Positions 51,871-61,863 are shown, counted from the stretch's first letter. The stretch: 64,000 nt of DNA from Sebastes aleutianus (GCA_916700875.1 CAKAKS010000060.1:7194834-7258833), one strand, 5' to 3'. A program made the numbers and translations. Notes: a model not told the origin generated them from the letters alone.

Positions 51871-52594
51871 CAAATCTGCCTTCTTGGCTGTCACTTATAT
51901 TTTCACAGTCCAGCTGAAGAGATGTGTGTGATGACATTAATAAAAGCCTACAAACCAAAAAAAAAAAGCTTTATCCCTAAATCCTGTAAAACAGGCTTAA
52001 GCGATGATATCTGACAACATTTGAATATCTTTATCCACCCTTTACTTTCCATGAAGCTCAAATTATGTGTAGTTTAGTGGTATATTACACTCCACCTCCC
52101 TCTTATTCCTCATTATTTCGTGTGGCAGCGTTACTGAAACCAAAAAACCAAGATGCTCCTTGAGACAAAACTCGAGACGACACAATTCTTCCTGGAAACT
52201 TTAATTGTTTTGACAACTCCTCACAAGCCAGTGAAGGTCAAGTCCAACAGTGCAGCTGACAGTAATGTACAAGTGCCCTCTCACACTGGCAGGAGGGTGG
52301 TGAGGTAAATTCGGTGTTCAATGTCATGAAAAATAAAGGCTTTTTCTTTTCTCTCTCTCTCTTTACATTAACAATGTTCTGCCGACTCTCCAACAGGGAA
52401 ATCTTTGCCCGTCTGAATACAAATTGGTTGTTGTCCAAAAAGGAGTCTGTTAATGTTCACATATTTCATCAATTCATAACCAGAGTTTAATGATTTCACG
52501 GTGTCAATCATTAACTTCTCAAGGAGAAGCTCCGACCGCACAAAAAGAACCGAGACATTGTTTTGCACTGATCTTTTTTTAAACACTGTCAGAA
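51871..52594. other. Downstream flank of id4
   Basis: No repeat family or gene recognised. It could include a longer id4 3' UTR if the AATAAA at 52613 is not used. Confidence 0.4.
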
Positions 52595-52612
52595 GTGCCG
52601 TAGCTCTCCAGA

Positions 52613-52618
52613 TTTATT
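52613..52618 (-). terminator. id4: Candidate id4 polyadenylation signal AATAAA
   Basis: This is a canonical AATAAA on the minus strand, downstream of the conserved 3' UTR blocks. A GTGTTT stretch follows about 30 nt later. An earlier ATTAAA near 52982 could be an alternative. RNA 3'-end data would decide. Confidence 0.4.
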
Positions 52619-52957
52619 TTTTTAACAAGAGTGCAATGTAACAGAATCAAATCAGGCCTTTAAAAAAAGATCAAACAGCAGAGCGACCCATCGCTTCAAG
52701 TGGGTCAAAGTCGTCATAGTTAATGAGTACAAAACAATTCAAAGAGAAAGCAGAGCAGGGCAAATAATAGAAAAGAAGTTGTGTTGAACTCCACCACGTA
52801 TCTACAACAGAGAGGGCTGCTTCAGTGCACATTCAACATCTCTGCAATGAGCCTGACATGCTACATATTGAACTATTCCAAAAAACACTGCAAAGAGTTA
52901 ACTGATATCATCATGTGAGGACATTATTGGCAGAGCATAACCATTCACTAAACACGA

Positions 52958-52965
52958 TATTTACA
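52958..52965 (-). promoter_or_regulatory. id4: Pumilio-type site UGUAAAUA in id4 3' UTR
   Basis: The minus strand reads TGTAAATA, matching the UGUANAUA consensus bound by Pumilio proteins. It lies in the part of the UTR that aligns by eye with mammalian ID4, which also has TATGTAAATATT. Function is inferred. Confidence 0.4.
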
Positions 52966-53168
52966 TAACGACAAAAAAAGGTTTTAATAAAAATATCTTA
53001 TAATTACAATAGTCTATTTTAAGCATATAAGTCTTCCTTCCACATACTTTTTATAGAACATTTGTGTCTCTATATGTACATCCTTAATTATCTCGAATCA
53101 GAATTGTTCTTCTTTACAATATCAAACATGTTATAATTCCAGGGATGACACCCCTGTTCAACACAAAT

Positions 53169-53190
53169 CATCTATTTGAAACAATAGATG
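53169..53190 (-). promoter_or_regulatory. id4: Stem-loop in id4 3' UTR
   Basis: CATCTATT and AATAGATG form a perfect 8-bp inverted repeat around a 6-nt loop. The mammalian ID4 3' UTR, as I recall it, has the same stem with a one-base loop change. The inverted repeat is seen directly; the conservation is from memory. Confidence 0.5.
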
Positions 53191-53592
53191 TCCAAAAAAA
53201 ACATGAACAATGATTTTTTTCGCAGTTTAGTAAAGCTTTAAACTGGAGTCGTTTTTAGTTATTCTTTTAAGCACAATTCACAAACAGTTTTCAGAGCCGT
53301 CCAACAAAAAACTTCTCAGCGTGGGGAGTCCATGTTTTCACTCTTATTTAGAACAATTTCAAGTGACAAGAAGTAAAGTTAAACAGGAGGAAGGAGGGTC
53401 GAGATACTGACTCCTTGTTCAAATGGCACCAACAACAACAAAAAAAAGCTGATTTGAATAGTGATTTTTATTTGGGTTGAATTCCTTCCCAGCGTTTTTT
53501 TGAAATCCCCCTTGTGATTGTGCCTCCAGTTGGGTGTGAGTCCCTGGCGAAGCTTTTGCTGGCTTTGGAGCGGCTCTGTGCGGCCTACACAC

Positions 53593-53908
53593 CTGTGGAG
53601 GGGATGAATAGCAGTGGAAGAGGGGGGGTGAGCTGCAGAGCTCCAGACTGACTGGCGCCACCGACAAAACAGAGGCCATGCTTGATCAACAACCCAAAAC
53701 AAACCAGGTCAAACAACAAGCTCCTCAGGCTGTTGGGCAAGGCAGCACAGACTCTCACATATAGAGTGTCTTACTGCAAACGCACACTGTGCTTTTAGCA
53801 TTATCCAGGTGTGTTTAGACTCTGTCTATACTAGAACTAGTGCTATAAATCAGCAGCTTGAATGGAACTGAGAGGGACAGACAGAGAGTGAATGAGAGAG
53901 AGAGGAAG

Positions 53909-53960
<52 letters not shown>

Positions 53961-54328
53961 GAGGGCAAGCTGAGGTTTTTAACCCTCTCTTCTTCCCAGA
54001 TTGCTACACCGGTGACAGTTATTGCGCAAAGCACAGCTGCCTCTGAGGTTGTTGCCAATTTCATGTTCCTCAATTATTATTATTTTCTTTGACATGTTCT
54101 GGCCTCCATAGAGCACTCTGGAGATTGTCAATTTACACCACTACATACCAGCTACAATAATCAAGTTAATGGGGATGCTTCACTGTTGAGGTGTTTTTTG
54201 TGGATCCCTGATTTAAATTTAAATAAAAAATCAGCAAACCAAACTTCTGATTGTATAAACAAAAAATTATAATAATTAAAAAAATATATTTAAAAAATAA
54301 TGAGAGTGTAAAATTTAAGTCAACTTAC
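53593..54328 (-). other. id4: id4 intron 2, in the 3' UTR (736 bp)
   Basis: The donor is GTAAGT. The proposed acceptor is CCTCCACAG at 53593-53601 on the minus strand, followed by GTGTGTAGGCCGC. As I recall it, the mammalian ID4 transcript reads very similarly (GTGTGCGGCCGC) shortly after its stop codon. The intron contains a GT microsatellite at 53911-53955. The acceptor is an inference; the donor is strong. Confidence 0.65.
53911..53955. repeat. (GT)n microsatellite in id4 intron 2
   Basis: About 22 GT units. Confidence 0.95.
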
Positions 54329-54348
54329 CAAAATGCAGTGCTTATATC

Positions 54349-54396
54349 TCAGCGGCATAAAATAGAGTCCTCCGGCTTTTTCACTATTGACGTCCT
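54349..54396 (-). CDS. id4: id4 coding exon 2 (16 codons including stop)
   Basis: On the minus strand a pyrimidine tract ending TTGTAG precedes AGG ACG TCA, and the phase-0 reading is RTSIVKKPEDSILCR followed by TGA. The last six residues match the ID4 C terminus, which fixes both splice phase and identity. The exon continues 20 nt past the stop to 54329, where GTAAGT (54323-54328) is a perfect consensus donor. That agrees with the three-exon layout of ID genes. Confidence 0.92.
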   Translation of the reverse strand, partial: RTSIVKKPEDSILCR

Positions 54397-55355
54397 CTAC
54401 AAGAAGAAGAAGAAGAAGAAGAAAAGAAGAAACATGTAAAACGACTTGTCTCGCATGGATAGAATAAATAAAAAGGCCTAACAGCCCTGCTAAATAAATA
54501 AATGATATACAGTGAGAGCAGCAGAGAATTAGCCCTCTATATCTCCCCATAATCAATTCTCTTATAGCCTATTGAATAACAAATTGGCCTTATTGTGCGC
54601 AGTGGAGTGGAGTGGGTTGCAGAGCTGAGGCACTTCACCAAACCCGGGATAAGGTGGGCCTCTGACAAGCACTGGCATTATCATGCAAATCACAATAAAG
54701 CCCGCAATCAAGTGCGCAATCGAACCCACGACAAATGCGCGTTTTTTGTTTTGTTTTTACGCATGATTTTTCAAGGTCTGTGACGTGAGGTGTTGTACAG
54801 CGTTTGGATTGTATTTTGAAAGGACAATGACATACAATGATAACAGGCACGACGCGCTTTGTCTGAGTGTGACTGGAGGACGGCGGTCTGGCACAAGGAG
54901 GGACAGTAAAGAGGTCTCCAGATAAAGTCCCAGTCTCCCAGTCTTACCTGGTGGTGGTCGACGTTGAGCACCGTCAGCGGTGTCCGGTTGGAGGCTGGTG
55001 GAGGACAGGTCCCGGTCCTCTGTGGCTGTGTCTGTGTCTGCTGCTTATGGAGAGAAGGGTGCGTCTCCAGAGCCAGCTGCAGGTCCAGGATGTAGTCTAT
55101 GACATGCTGGAGGATCTCCACTTTGCTCACTTTCTTATCCTGTGGGATGGTGGGCACCAGGCGCTTCAGCCGGCTGTAGCAGTCGTTCATGTCGTACTGC
55201 AGGCAGAACAGGTCCTCCTCTTCCATCCTGCACCGGGCGATGTTCAGGCTCTGCTTGGACAGATAGTGAAGGGAGAGCTGGCTGCTGCTGCTGGAGGAGG
55301 TGGAGGAGGAGGAGGAGTCCTGGGGCTGGAGGACCGGAGGAGGAACAGCCTTCAT
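54349..55355 (-). CDS. id4: DNA-binding protein inhibitor ID-4 (HLH, no basic region); joins 54948-55355 and 54349-54396
   Basis: The spliced product is 151 aa (136 codons from exon 1, 15 plus stop from exon 2). Residues 1-50 hold MKAV, a serine-rich run (14-25) and an acidic MEEED (44-48) where a bHLH basic region would be. The HLH domain is about residues 54-98: helix 1 around MNDCYSRLKRLVP, a loop with PQDKK, and helix 2 around VSKVEILQHVIDYILDLQ. A Gln/Thr-rich linker (105-112) precedes GTCPPP and RTPLTVLN (124-131), which matches the D-box-like RTPL motif known in ID2. The C terminus DSILCR is diagnostic of ID4 against ID1, ID2 and ID3. Family knowledge: ID proteins heterodimerise with E proteins and block DNA binding, act in the nucleus and are BMP targets. 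The chosen start has A at -3 and gives the conserved MKAV; human ID4 is slightly longer (161 aa). No neighbouring gene is visible within 50 kb on its 3' side. Confidence 0.95.
54397..54947 (-). other. id4: id4 intron 1 (551 bp)
   Basis: Phase-0 intron with GTAAGA donor and TTGTAG acceptor. The acceptor pyrimidine tract is built from a GAA/TTC microsatellite (about 54401-54429). No other gene is seen inside it. Confidence 0.88.
54401..54432. repeat. (GAA)n microsatellite at id4 intron 1 acceptor
   Basis: AAGAAG repeats on the plus strand, which are TTC repeats in the id4 transcript immediately before TTGTAG. Confidence 0.93.
54948..55355 (-). CDS. id4: id4 coding exon 1
   Basis: The exon opens with the ATG at 55353-55355 and closes with CAG at 54948-54950. 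It is followed directly by GTAAGA on the minus strand (54942-54947), a near-consensus splice donor in phase 0. It carries the whole HLH domain and the RTPLTVLN motif. The frame stays open for 58 more codons into the intron, to a stop at 54771, but the protein similarity ends at the donor. Confidence 0.93.
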
Positions 55356-55620
55356 CTTAGATAAACCAGCGGATCAGGCAACGAAAGGAGAAAAAAAATA
55401 ATAATTTCTGGTAACAGGAGGTATTTGAGATTACACCACCAGGGCGCTGGAAACACGACCAAAAAAAAGCGCTACTCTAAATAGAGCGAGTGGGAATAAG
55501 AATCGAGCAAAAGGCGGAATGAATACTAGTCTGTCAACACATCCCGTGGTGGAGCCGCACAGTCACAGCTCCTCTGACTTCAGCAGGCTCGGTGTGAAAG
55601 GAATGAATAGATCTCCTACA

Positions 55621-55626
55621 TTTATA
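55621..55626 (-). promoter_or_regulatory. id4: id4 TATA box (CTATAAATG)
   Basis: TATAAA lies 266 bp upstream of the start codon on the minus strand, with GC-rich CCTCTCCTC just upstream. This predicts a transcription start near 55590 and a 5' UTR of about 235 nt. Mammalian ID4 also uses a TATA promoter (family knowledge). Confidence 0.6.
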
Positions 55627-55638
55627 GAGGAGAGGGGA

Positions 55639-55699
55639 GGCGCCAAGCCAGTCGGCTGACAGACAGACAGAGAGAGAGACAGACAGAGAGACAGACAGA
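55639..55699 (-). promoter_or_regulatory. GGCGCC plus GTCTG cluster upstream of id4 TATA box
   Basis: GGCGCC (55639-55644) sits 12 nt upstream of the TATA box, and at least four GTCTG motifs lie at about 55660-55699. BMP-response elements of ID genes combine GGCGCC with GTCTG for SMAD1/5 and SMAD4. The spacing here (15 nt or more) is not the canonical 5 nt, and the GTCTG run is also a simple repeat, so function is uncertain. Confidence 0.35.
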
Positions 55700-56399
55700 T
55701 CAGAGGAGAGAGAGAAGCTGGTCAATCACCGGCAGCCCGCTGAACCACCGACCCAACGACGGAGCCCAGAAAAAGGCGTGTCTCTCATTCTGCGTGCGCT
55801 GCGGTGGGCTGCCTGTTGGTAGGAGCGGAGAGGTGTGTGTGTGTGTGTGACAGAGAGAGAGAGAGAGAGACGATTTAAAACAGTCAATTGCGCATTACCA
55901 TCGCTGGCTGTACAAAGAAAAAAAAAGTCTCCAGTATATTTACGGCCAGGCCTCTCCTGAAGATGTTTCTGTGGTCGATCCATCCAGAGAGGCGATGATG
56001 TATTTGCACAATATCCAGCAGGCTGATTAGCGTCGTATTGCATCTTTAGTGCCGTAGAGTCATTGATGCGTAATTACGCACAGCCTCGCTGGTATTGATC
56101 ACTCCCGTGACAGATGATCCCGAGACAAACCACCTGGTTAGAAGAAGCAGGAAGCTGCTTTTACCTCACTGGGGGAAATGAAACCAAAAGCTGACAGCAG
56201 CTGAACAATTTAACTCCTCAATAAATAAATAAAAGCTCACCTAATGTAGGTAATCCTGATACATTTTTAGGATTTGCAGCATATAGTTGTGAGACTCGGA
56301 GATGCGCAACACATCTCTCTCTGGAAACAGGCACATCTGGCTGTAGATGTTTTGAAAGTTGATGAATGTTTTTTTTGATACCTTATGATTTTGAAATTT
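55700..56399. other. id4 proximal upstream region
   Basis: Unique-looking, with a short GA/GT run at 55832-55870. CAGTCAATTGCGCATTACC and CGTAATTACGCACAGCC lie near 55880 and 56070. Regulatory content is plausible but not shown. Confidence 0.4.
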
Positions 56400-56542
56400 G
56401 CTCTTTGTCTTCGTTTTCAATTGTTATGTTTGTTTTATGTCTGCACCTGTGTAACTGTGGTGCTGCCTATCTTGGCCCGGACACTCTCAATGAGTTTTTT
56501 ACTCCTGGTTAAATAAAGGTTAAATAAAGGTTAAATAAAAAA
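56400..56542 (+). mobile_element. Probable non-LTR retroposon 3' tail
   Basis: CTTGGCCCGGACACTCTCAATG followed by three GGTTAAATAAA units and A-rich sequence. This resembles a teleost LINE tail, from memory. It points away from id4 and is 1 kb upstream of it. Confidence 0.45.
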
Positions 56543-56971
56543 ACATCTCTATACTTTCTGTTGCAGTCAATTGGGGAGTTTTTGACTTTATTGCAGTCTG
56601 TTATTTATCCATGACTCCTTCAGTGAATTGTAATTTGTATTTTTATCAGATTTATTACTTCATAAGAGAAAATGGGAAAATCTAGCTCATCATCATTTCT
56701 GATTGAATAAATTGTCCTTATGACTTCATATAACAAACATATTGGTTCTCACAGCCCTGATTGCAGCTCTATAGGGATAGCCAGGACAGGTCAATTCGGC
56801 GGCGCCTCCTTGCCTCTCCTTCCTCCAGCTGTGTGTTATTGTGCCTCCTACATTCCTCCGCTCTCTGGGACTCTCTCCTTCTCTCACAGCCGCCTATTGA
56901 GTCGCCCCGTCGGGCAGACTGCCTGGCGCCACACGTGGGGAGCTCTTCCATTTTCACTCACACAGCTCCTT

Positions 56972-57122
56972 TCCTCTCCTCTCCTCTGCTCTCCTCCTCT
57001 CCTCTCATCTCCCCTCCTCTCCTCTGCTCTCCTCTCCTCTCCTCTCCTCTGCTTTGCTCTCCTCTCCTCTGGTCTCCTCTCCTCTGCTCTCCTCTCCTTT
57101 CCTCTCCTCTCCCCTCCTCTCT
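56972..57122. repeat. (CTCCT)n minisatellite-like array
   Basis: About 150 bp of CTCCT with GCTCT, CATCT and CTTTG variants, 1.6 kb upstream of the id4 start codon. Gives spurious Ser/Leu/Pro-rich ORFs. Confidence 0.93.
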
Positions 57123-58089
57123 TTCTTTCCTTCTTTATTTCTTGTCAGGCAGGTTGCCAAGACAACATGGAAGCCACACTCAGCTTCAATTCAGCATGAA
57201 TCCTGAGTGTTTTCCATCCAGGATTCATCCAGGGGGCCCTGAGGTCTGAGTTGAGCAGCGATGACATGACACCCACCTCGGTGCCTCTTTGGAGGTTTAA
57301 TGTCCCAAACTTTATGGGAACCACCACAGTCTCCTCTGTCATGAATATTGAAAGGCTTAAATGGCTTTAAATGGATGTTTTCCTCTCCTCTCCTGTCTCT
57401 CCGTCTTCCTCCCTCTGTCTCTCTCTTCCTCTCTGTTTTTCTGTTGCCATGGGAAGTGACTGTTCTGCTCAGTAATGTGTGCAACAATGTTTGGTTCAGG
57501 GACAACTTCAAAGGGGTCAGTGGTATGAATCTGTGATGGTAGCCTTTCCACTGGCAACACGGCGCATGAACTCTCGCCCGTGACAAGCCGATGAGGGACG
57601 AGGCCTGAGAGGAAAACACTGTCCGGTTTAGCCTTAGCAGTGACTCACTAATGCTTACATTTTGACCATTTATGTCCATAATGAAACAGTTGGAGATTCT
57701 ACACAGAGTCTGAATTTCAAGCTTTTGGCTCCCTCGCTGAAGGCTAATGGGTTGAAAAAACTTGCTGCCAAGAATTCATTTGCAGATTCCACAGAAATGA
57801 ACCCAGACAGTAGCTGTAGACAAATAAAATGAGACATTCAAAGGCCACAAAGTGCATTTCCATCCACCTGCTTTTATCCAAATTTTAAAATTGTGGAAAC
57901 ACCAGAAATTAAAATAAAAAACTTGAAATTAAAAAGGGGAATGAAGCAAGTGACTTCAAAATCACTGAGGGGAAAATTTGCAGCAAATGAATAAGATCTG
58001 TGTGGAGCGATGAGGAGACTGTAACTTTCCTCAAATTTATAAATGAAATGAATATAAATGCCATATTTCCATCATGTTTTCCACCAGAC
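57123..58089. other. Gene-free stretch upstream of id4
   Basis: No exon or repeat family recognised. Confidence 0.4.
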
Positions 58090-58335
58090 CAGTTGAGGAA
58101 ATACCAAGCACCAGCTGGAGCACAGCCAATAGGAACGCTCAATAGGAACGCTCTCTCTCTCTGAAATGACCTGTGATTGGTCAAAGTCTCCCGTCACGGG
58201 CTAGATTTTTTAAAGCCTGAAAACAGAGCCATGAGGAGGTGCAGAAGTCTAGTTTCCTCTCAGAGCACTTCAATTACAATTTTCTGAAAGGTTATTATGG
58301 AATTTTTGCCCAATGATGCCAAAAAATATACAGCT
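58090..58335 (-). mobile_element. Family B MITE, 5' part
   Basis: CAGTTGAGGAAATACCAAGC through CCAATGATGCCAAAAAATATAC, then a degraded end with CAGCTTTAGG. The other half is missing. Confidence 0.75.
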
Positions 58336-59559
58336 TTAGGTTCAGAGAATAACCTTGCTAAAAGCACAGAGTTTGGTGTGTCCTGTGTGCTAGTGTGTGT
58401 AAGCAGGAATGTAAACAAGGTGTACTTTGACTCTTTGTGCTCAGTAACCTTGTTATAGTCTATTCTTGTCTGTCTTTAGCCCCGTACCCAGTCAATGATA
58501 CATAGATCGACCTCACTTTTAACACAAGCAATAATTCAAAGTTGGTCGGAACAAAGGAGGAAACACGAGTGTGCGTTATCTTTTGCCCTTCTGTCTTCGT
58601 GTTTGCTTTCTCGTGCCTCCTTTGCATGTACTTCTCTAATTGTGGCCCTTCTGGCTCTACTTCCCTAAAGGTTTATAGCAGTGCTGACGGGGGACTGGAG
58701 CCAGGTAACTAGAGACTCATTACTAGATAAGCCTGATGAGTGACGCTCTGTGTTTGTTGTGGCTACACAGTGTGTGGAGACAGAGATCAGACTACTAACT
58801 TAACCAGTTGGCTCTTTCTCACATAACTGCACGTGTGCAGTTCAGGAGAGAAACTGAGTCGGTAGCCGGAGACAGTCTTGCATTAGCAGTGTTTCAACTC
58901 TTTTGTGGTGGGCCAACAGTGCAGCAACCATGTACAAAGTGGAAATTGCATGATGGCCACATCTGTGCAAGAGGTTTCCCTGGGATGTGGTTGAAGTTGC
59001 GATGGTTGGGTGACACATAAACACTCTTACGTGACAGAGGCGGCCTAACACCTCTTATTCCCTCATGGCATTAAACAGGAGATAATCTCACTTCATTATT
59101 ATGATAACCACCTTTTTCTCTTCAACATGTTGTATCAGAAGGACTTTTTTGGCCATTGTGAGGACGACAATTGGGTCCAAAATGGACATGAAACACATTT
59201 ATGAAAAGTTTTAACTGAGAGCATCTTGAATTCAAGGTATATTTTGTTTGAAATAATTCAATTCCACCAGCTAACAAGGTTAAGTGGAAGGCTGACCCGT
59301 TAGCCACAAAGATCATGTTTTTGATCCCAGTGTACACGTTATAACCAGATGTAACACAGTATTCCCAAGCTTAAAGCTTTTACTATCATATCCTCTCTAT
59401 AACGACATGTGTATACTCACTTGGTCCATTACAACAATTACAGCAAAATTGACCAACGATAAAATACACTGGGTGGATAACTTGAACTGACAACATGCTG
59501 CTGACCATTGTGCATGATTAGGTTTATCCAGTGTGGTCAGATAGCAGAAGAAGAAGCAT
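58336..59559. other. Gene-free stretch upstream of id4
   Basis: Unique-looking. No coding signal. Confidence 0.4.
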
Positions 59560-60150
59560 ACTTGCCAAACCTTCCGATTTTCCCGGGAGACTCCTATTTT
59601 TCATTGCCCTCTCCCGGTTTCCACCCGGTGTCACAATTCTCCCGTATTTCTCCAATTTGTCTTTTTGGAGTTGTTTTGTGTTTTTTTTTAGTTGTTTTGT
59701 TTATTTTGGGAGTTGTTTTGTGTCTAGTTGGAGTTGTTTTTTGTCTCTTTGTGGTTGTTTTGTGTCTCTTTGGAGTTGTTTTGTATCTTTCTGTCCTATT
59801 TTTCATTGCCCTCTCCCGGTTTCCTCCTGGTGTCACAATTCCCCCGTATTTCTCCCGATTTGTCTTTTTGGAGTTGTTTTGTTTATTTTGGGAGTTGTTT
59901 TGTGTGTCTTTGCGGTTGTTTTGTGTCTTTTTCAAGTTGTTTTGTGTCTTTTTGGAGTCGTTTTGTGTGTCTTTGCGGCTGTTTTATGTGTCTTTGCGGC
60001 TGTTTTGTGTCTTTTTCAAGTTGTTTTGTGTCTTTTTGGAGTTGTTTCGTGTCTCTGTGGTTGTTTTGTGTTTTTTTTGGAGTTTTGTGTTTTTTTCCTG
60101 TTGATTTGTGTCTCTTTGTAGTTGTTTTGCTTGTCTTTGTAGTTTTTAGG
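59560..60150 (+). repeat. TTG-rich minisatellite with duplicated leader
   Basis: Units of about 24 bp of the form GAGTTGTTTTGTGTCTTTTTG run from 59665 to 60145. The leader CATTGCCCTCTCCCGGTTTCC...CACAATTC..CCCGTATTTCTCC occurs at 59600 and again at 59800, so a larger block was also duplicated. Several overlapping ORFs on both strands are by-products of the repeat. Confidence 0.85.
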
Positions 60151-61096
60151 CTCATCTTTTTTGGTCGTTTTCAGTGACTTCATACAGAAGTTCTGACACT
60201 AACAAGCCAACTACCTATAACCTTATCAGATTCTAAGGAGCACGGGGGCTGTGCCTCCCCTGGCCCGGCCATTTCGGTCTGTTTGTTAAGGATATTACTG
60301 GTTTGCCTTCTCATCTAGTCACTCCCGGTTGGATTATCTAGCATGTTTTATCTTTACAACTGGAATCCGGACAGTTAACCTTCCCAGTGTGAGCGGGACA
60401 AAAATACTAATAGCTGTCCGAAAACTTTTTTAATGATATGTCAATAGCTCCATACCAGGCTGTGCTGTCTGGCCTGACTGCCACACACTCTTCTTCTCTC
60501 CAGGTCGTCCATTTGCAATACTCGCCTCTGTCCCTCGCGGCCCATCTCTGGATACCATCACGGCTACCTCTGAAACCCTCCACACAACAGCTCAGAAACC
60601 TTCACTATACACCGACTCCTGAACTCAGCCCCAGGCAGCTGTGCAGGTTGGCTGTCTGCTTGTGGTTTTGTTTGGTGACAGAACCGTCTCTCCAGCTGAC
60701 ACAGTTTGCCCGACAGTTCTCAGAGTAGAACAGACAATAGCTTGTAAATAATACCCCCAACAGGTGGATTGGCTTTCTGTTATTGGGTCTGCGTGGTTTG
60801 TGCTGGCTGGTAACACTCTCTGTCTCCAACAGCTTGCACAACAGTTTTAATCCCTCAAAGTATATCCACTGTTTTTTACTAGTTATCAGGTGTAGGAGAG
60901 CTGCCTGTATCTGCTGAACCCAGATCTGTCCGCGTCGGCTGGCTCAGCTGTGGTTGTGACGGGTGGTGCCTCTCCAGGTGACACAGTTTGCACAACATGC
61001 CTTATTCCCTGATGGCCTCGCAGCTAAACACAACAGCTCTCTCTGTGTCATTTACACAGGTGCATTCAGTGTTTACTCTGTGCAACCTGAGTAACC

Positions 61097-61151
61097 ATCC
61101 ACACACACACACACACATGCACGCCTACTTACAAACACACACACACACACA
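61097..61151. repeat. Interrupted (CA)n
   Basis: Two short CA runs separated by CATGCACGCCTACTTACAAA. Confidence 0.85.
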
Positions 61152-61704
61152 AATGCATCACGAGAGACACCCGAGAGATGTTACATTAAACAAAAAGAAA
61201 AGAGTGATTGACCGCTGCGGATAAGTTGACTTCTTTTAGCTTTTTCGCTGTCAAAACTAAAAGCTACAACATGATGGAAAATGTGCTTCAGAGTAAAAAT
61301 AGAGTAGAAAGAAACTCCATTTAGATAATGCTCTCCGCAGACAGGCGCACCATGTGCCAGTCCACCTGTGGGGTTTGTGTTTAGTAGCCATGATCTATTC
61401 TCATATTAACTGTGCTAAAAGGGGGAGCTGTGTTCTGGGCCACACTCATTTAGGTCAGAAGCAGTTCAGTCAAGTCTAAAAGCATTATTCACTGCTTTCT
61501 TGTCATCGCCACTGGGAGTTTTTACAGAACTCTCCCAGCTGCTACTTTCACTTCCCCATTTCCCACCGTGGTCACATCAAACACTCCTGACCTGGCGTTT
61601 TGGATGCTCGCTCAGTTTGGCCGTGTCCTGTTTGTACTCCAAACTGTGGAGAGACCCAACAACATGTAGGTGCAGACAGAGGTGTGTGTGTTTGTGATGA
61701 TCTC

Positions 61705-61705
<1 letters not shown>

Positions 61706-61760
<55 letters not shown>
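61706..61760. repeat. (GT)n microsatellite
   Basis: 27 GT units. Confidence 0.95.
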
Positions 61761-61763
<3 letters not shown>

Positions 61764-61863
61764 GACAACAGGTGCACCTTTGTTGCATTCTGTTGTACAG
61801 CTGCTGCCCTGCTTGCTGTTTCTTCTGCTAGCATCTGAACCGAAATCCTCACTTCTTTTAAGT

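Larger units (their letters stand above)
52595..53592 (-). other. id4: id4 exon 3: 3' UTR
   Basis: On the minus strand three blocks resemble the mammalian ID4 3' UTR as I remember it: AGCTTTACTAA (about 53230-53240), CATCTATTG...AATAGATGATT (53166-53190), and GTTCTATAA followed by TATATGCTT and TGTAATTATAAGATATTTTT (about 52990-53075). Such retention outside coding DNA argues for regulatory RNA function. A UGUAAAUA Pumilio-type site is at 52958-52965. The 3' end is uncertain: an AATAAA lies at 52613-52618 and an ATTAAA near 52982-52987. Confidence 0.7.
60151..61863. other. Gene-free stretch upstream of id4
   Basis: CA and GT microsatellites in otherwise unique-looking DNA. The ORFs near 60438-60841 lack family similarity and splice context. 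Confidence 0.4.

Noticed and set aside
53379..53702. 107-aa minus frame
   Set aside because: It lies across the proposed id4 exon 3 and intron 2, has no family similarity and follows the id4 stop codon.
54951..55364. 137-aa open frame on the plus strand
   Set aside because: It is antisense to id4 exon 1; the sense frame has clear HLH homology and splice sites.
56720..57249. Two 160-aa frames
   Set aside because: Ser/Leu/Pro translation of CTCCT repeats upstream of id4.
57191..57679. 162-aa minus frame
   Set aside because: No recognisable domain, no splice or promoter support; likely chance.
59508..60177. Overlapping 149-198 aa frames (plus) and 90-113 aa frames (minus)
   Set aside because: All arise from the stop-free minisatellite; being open in several frames is a repeat effect.
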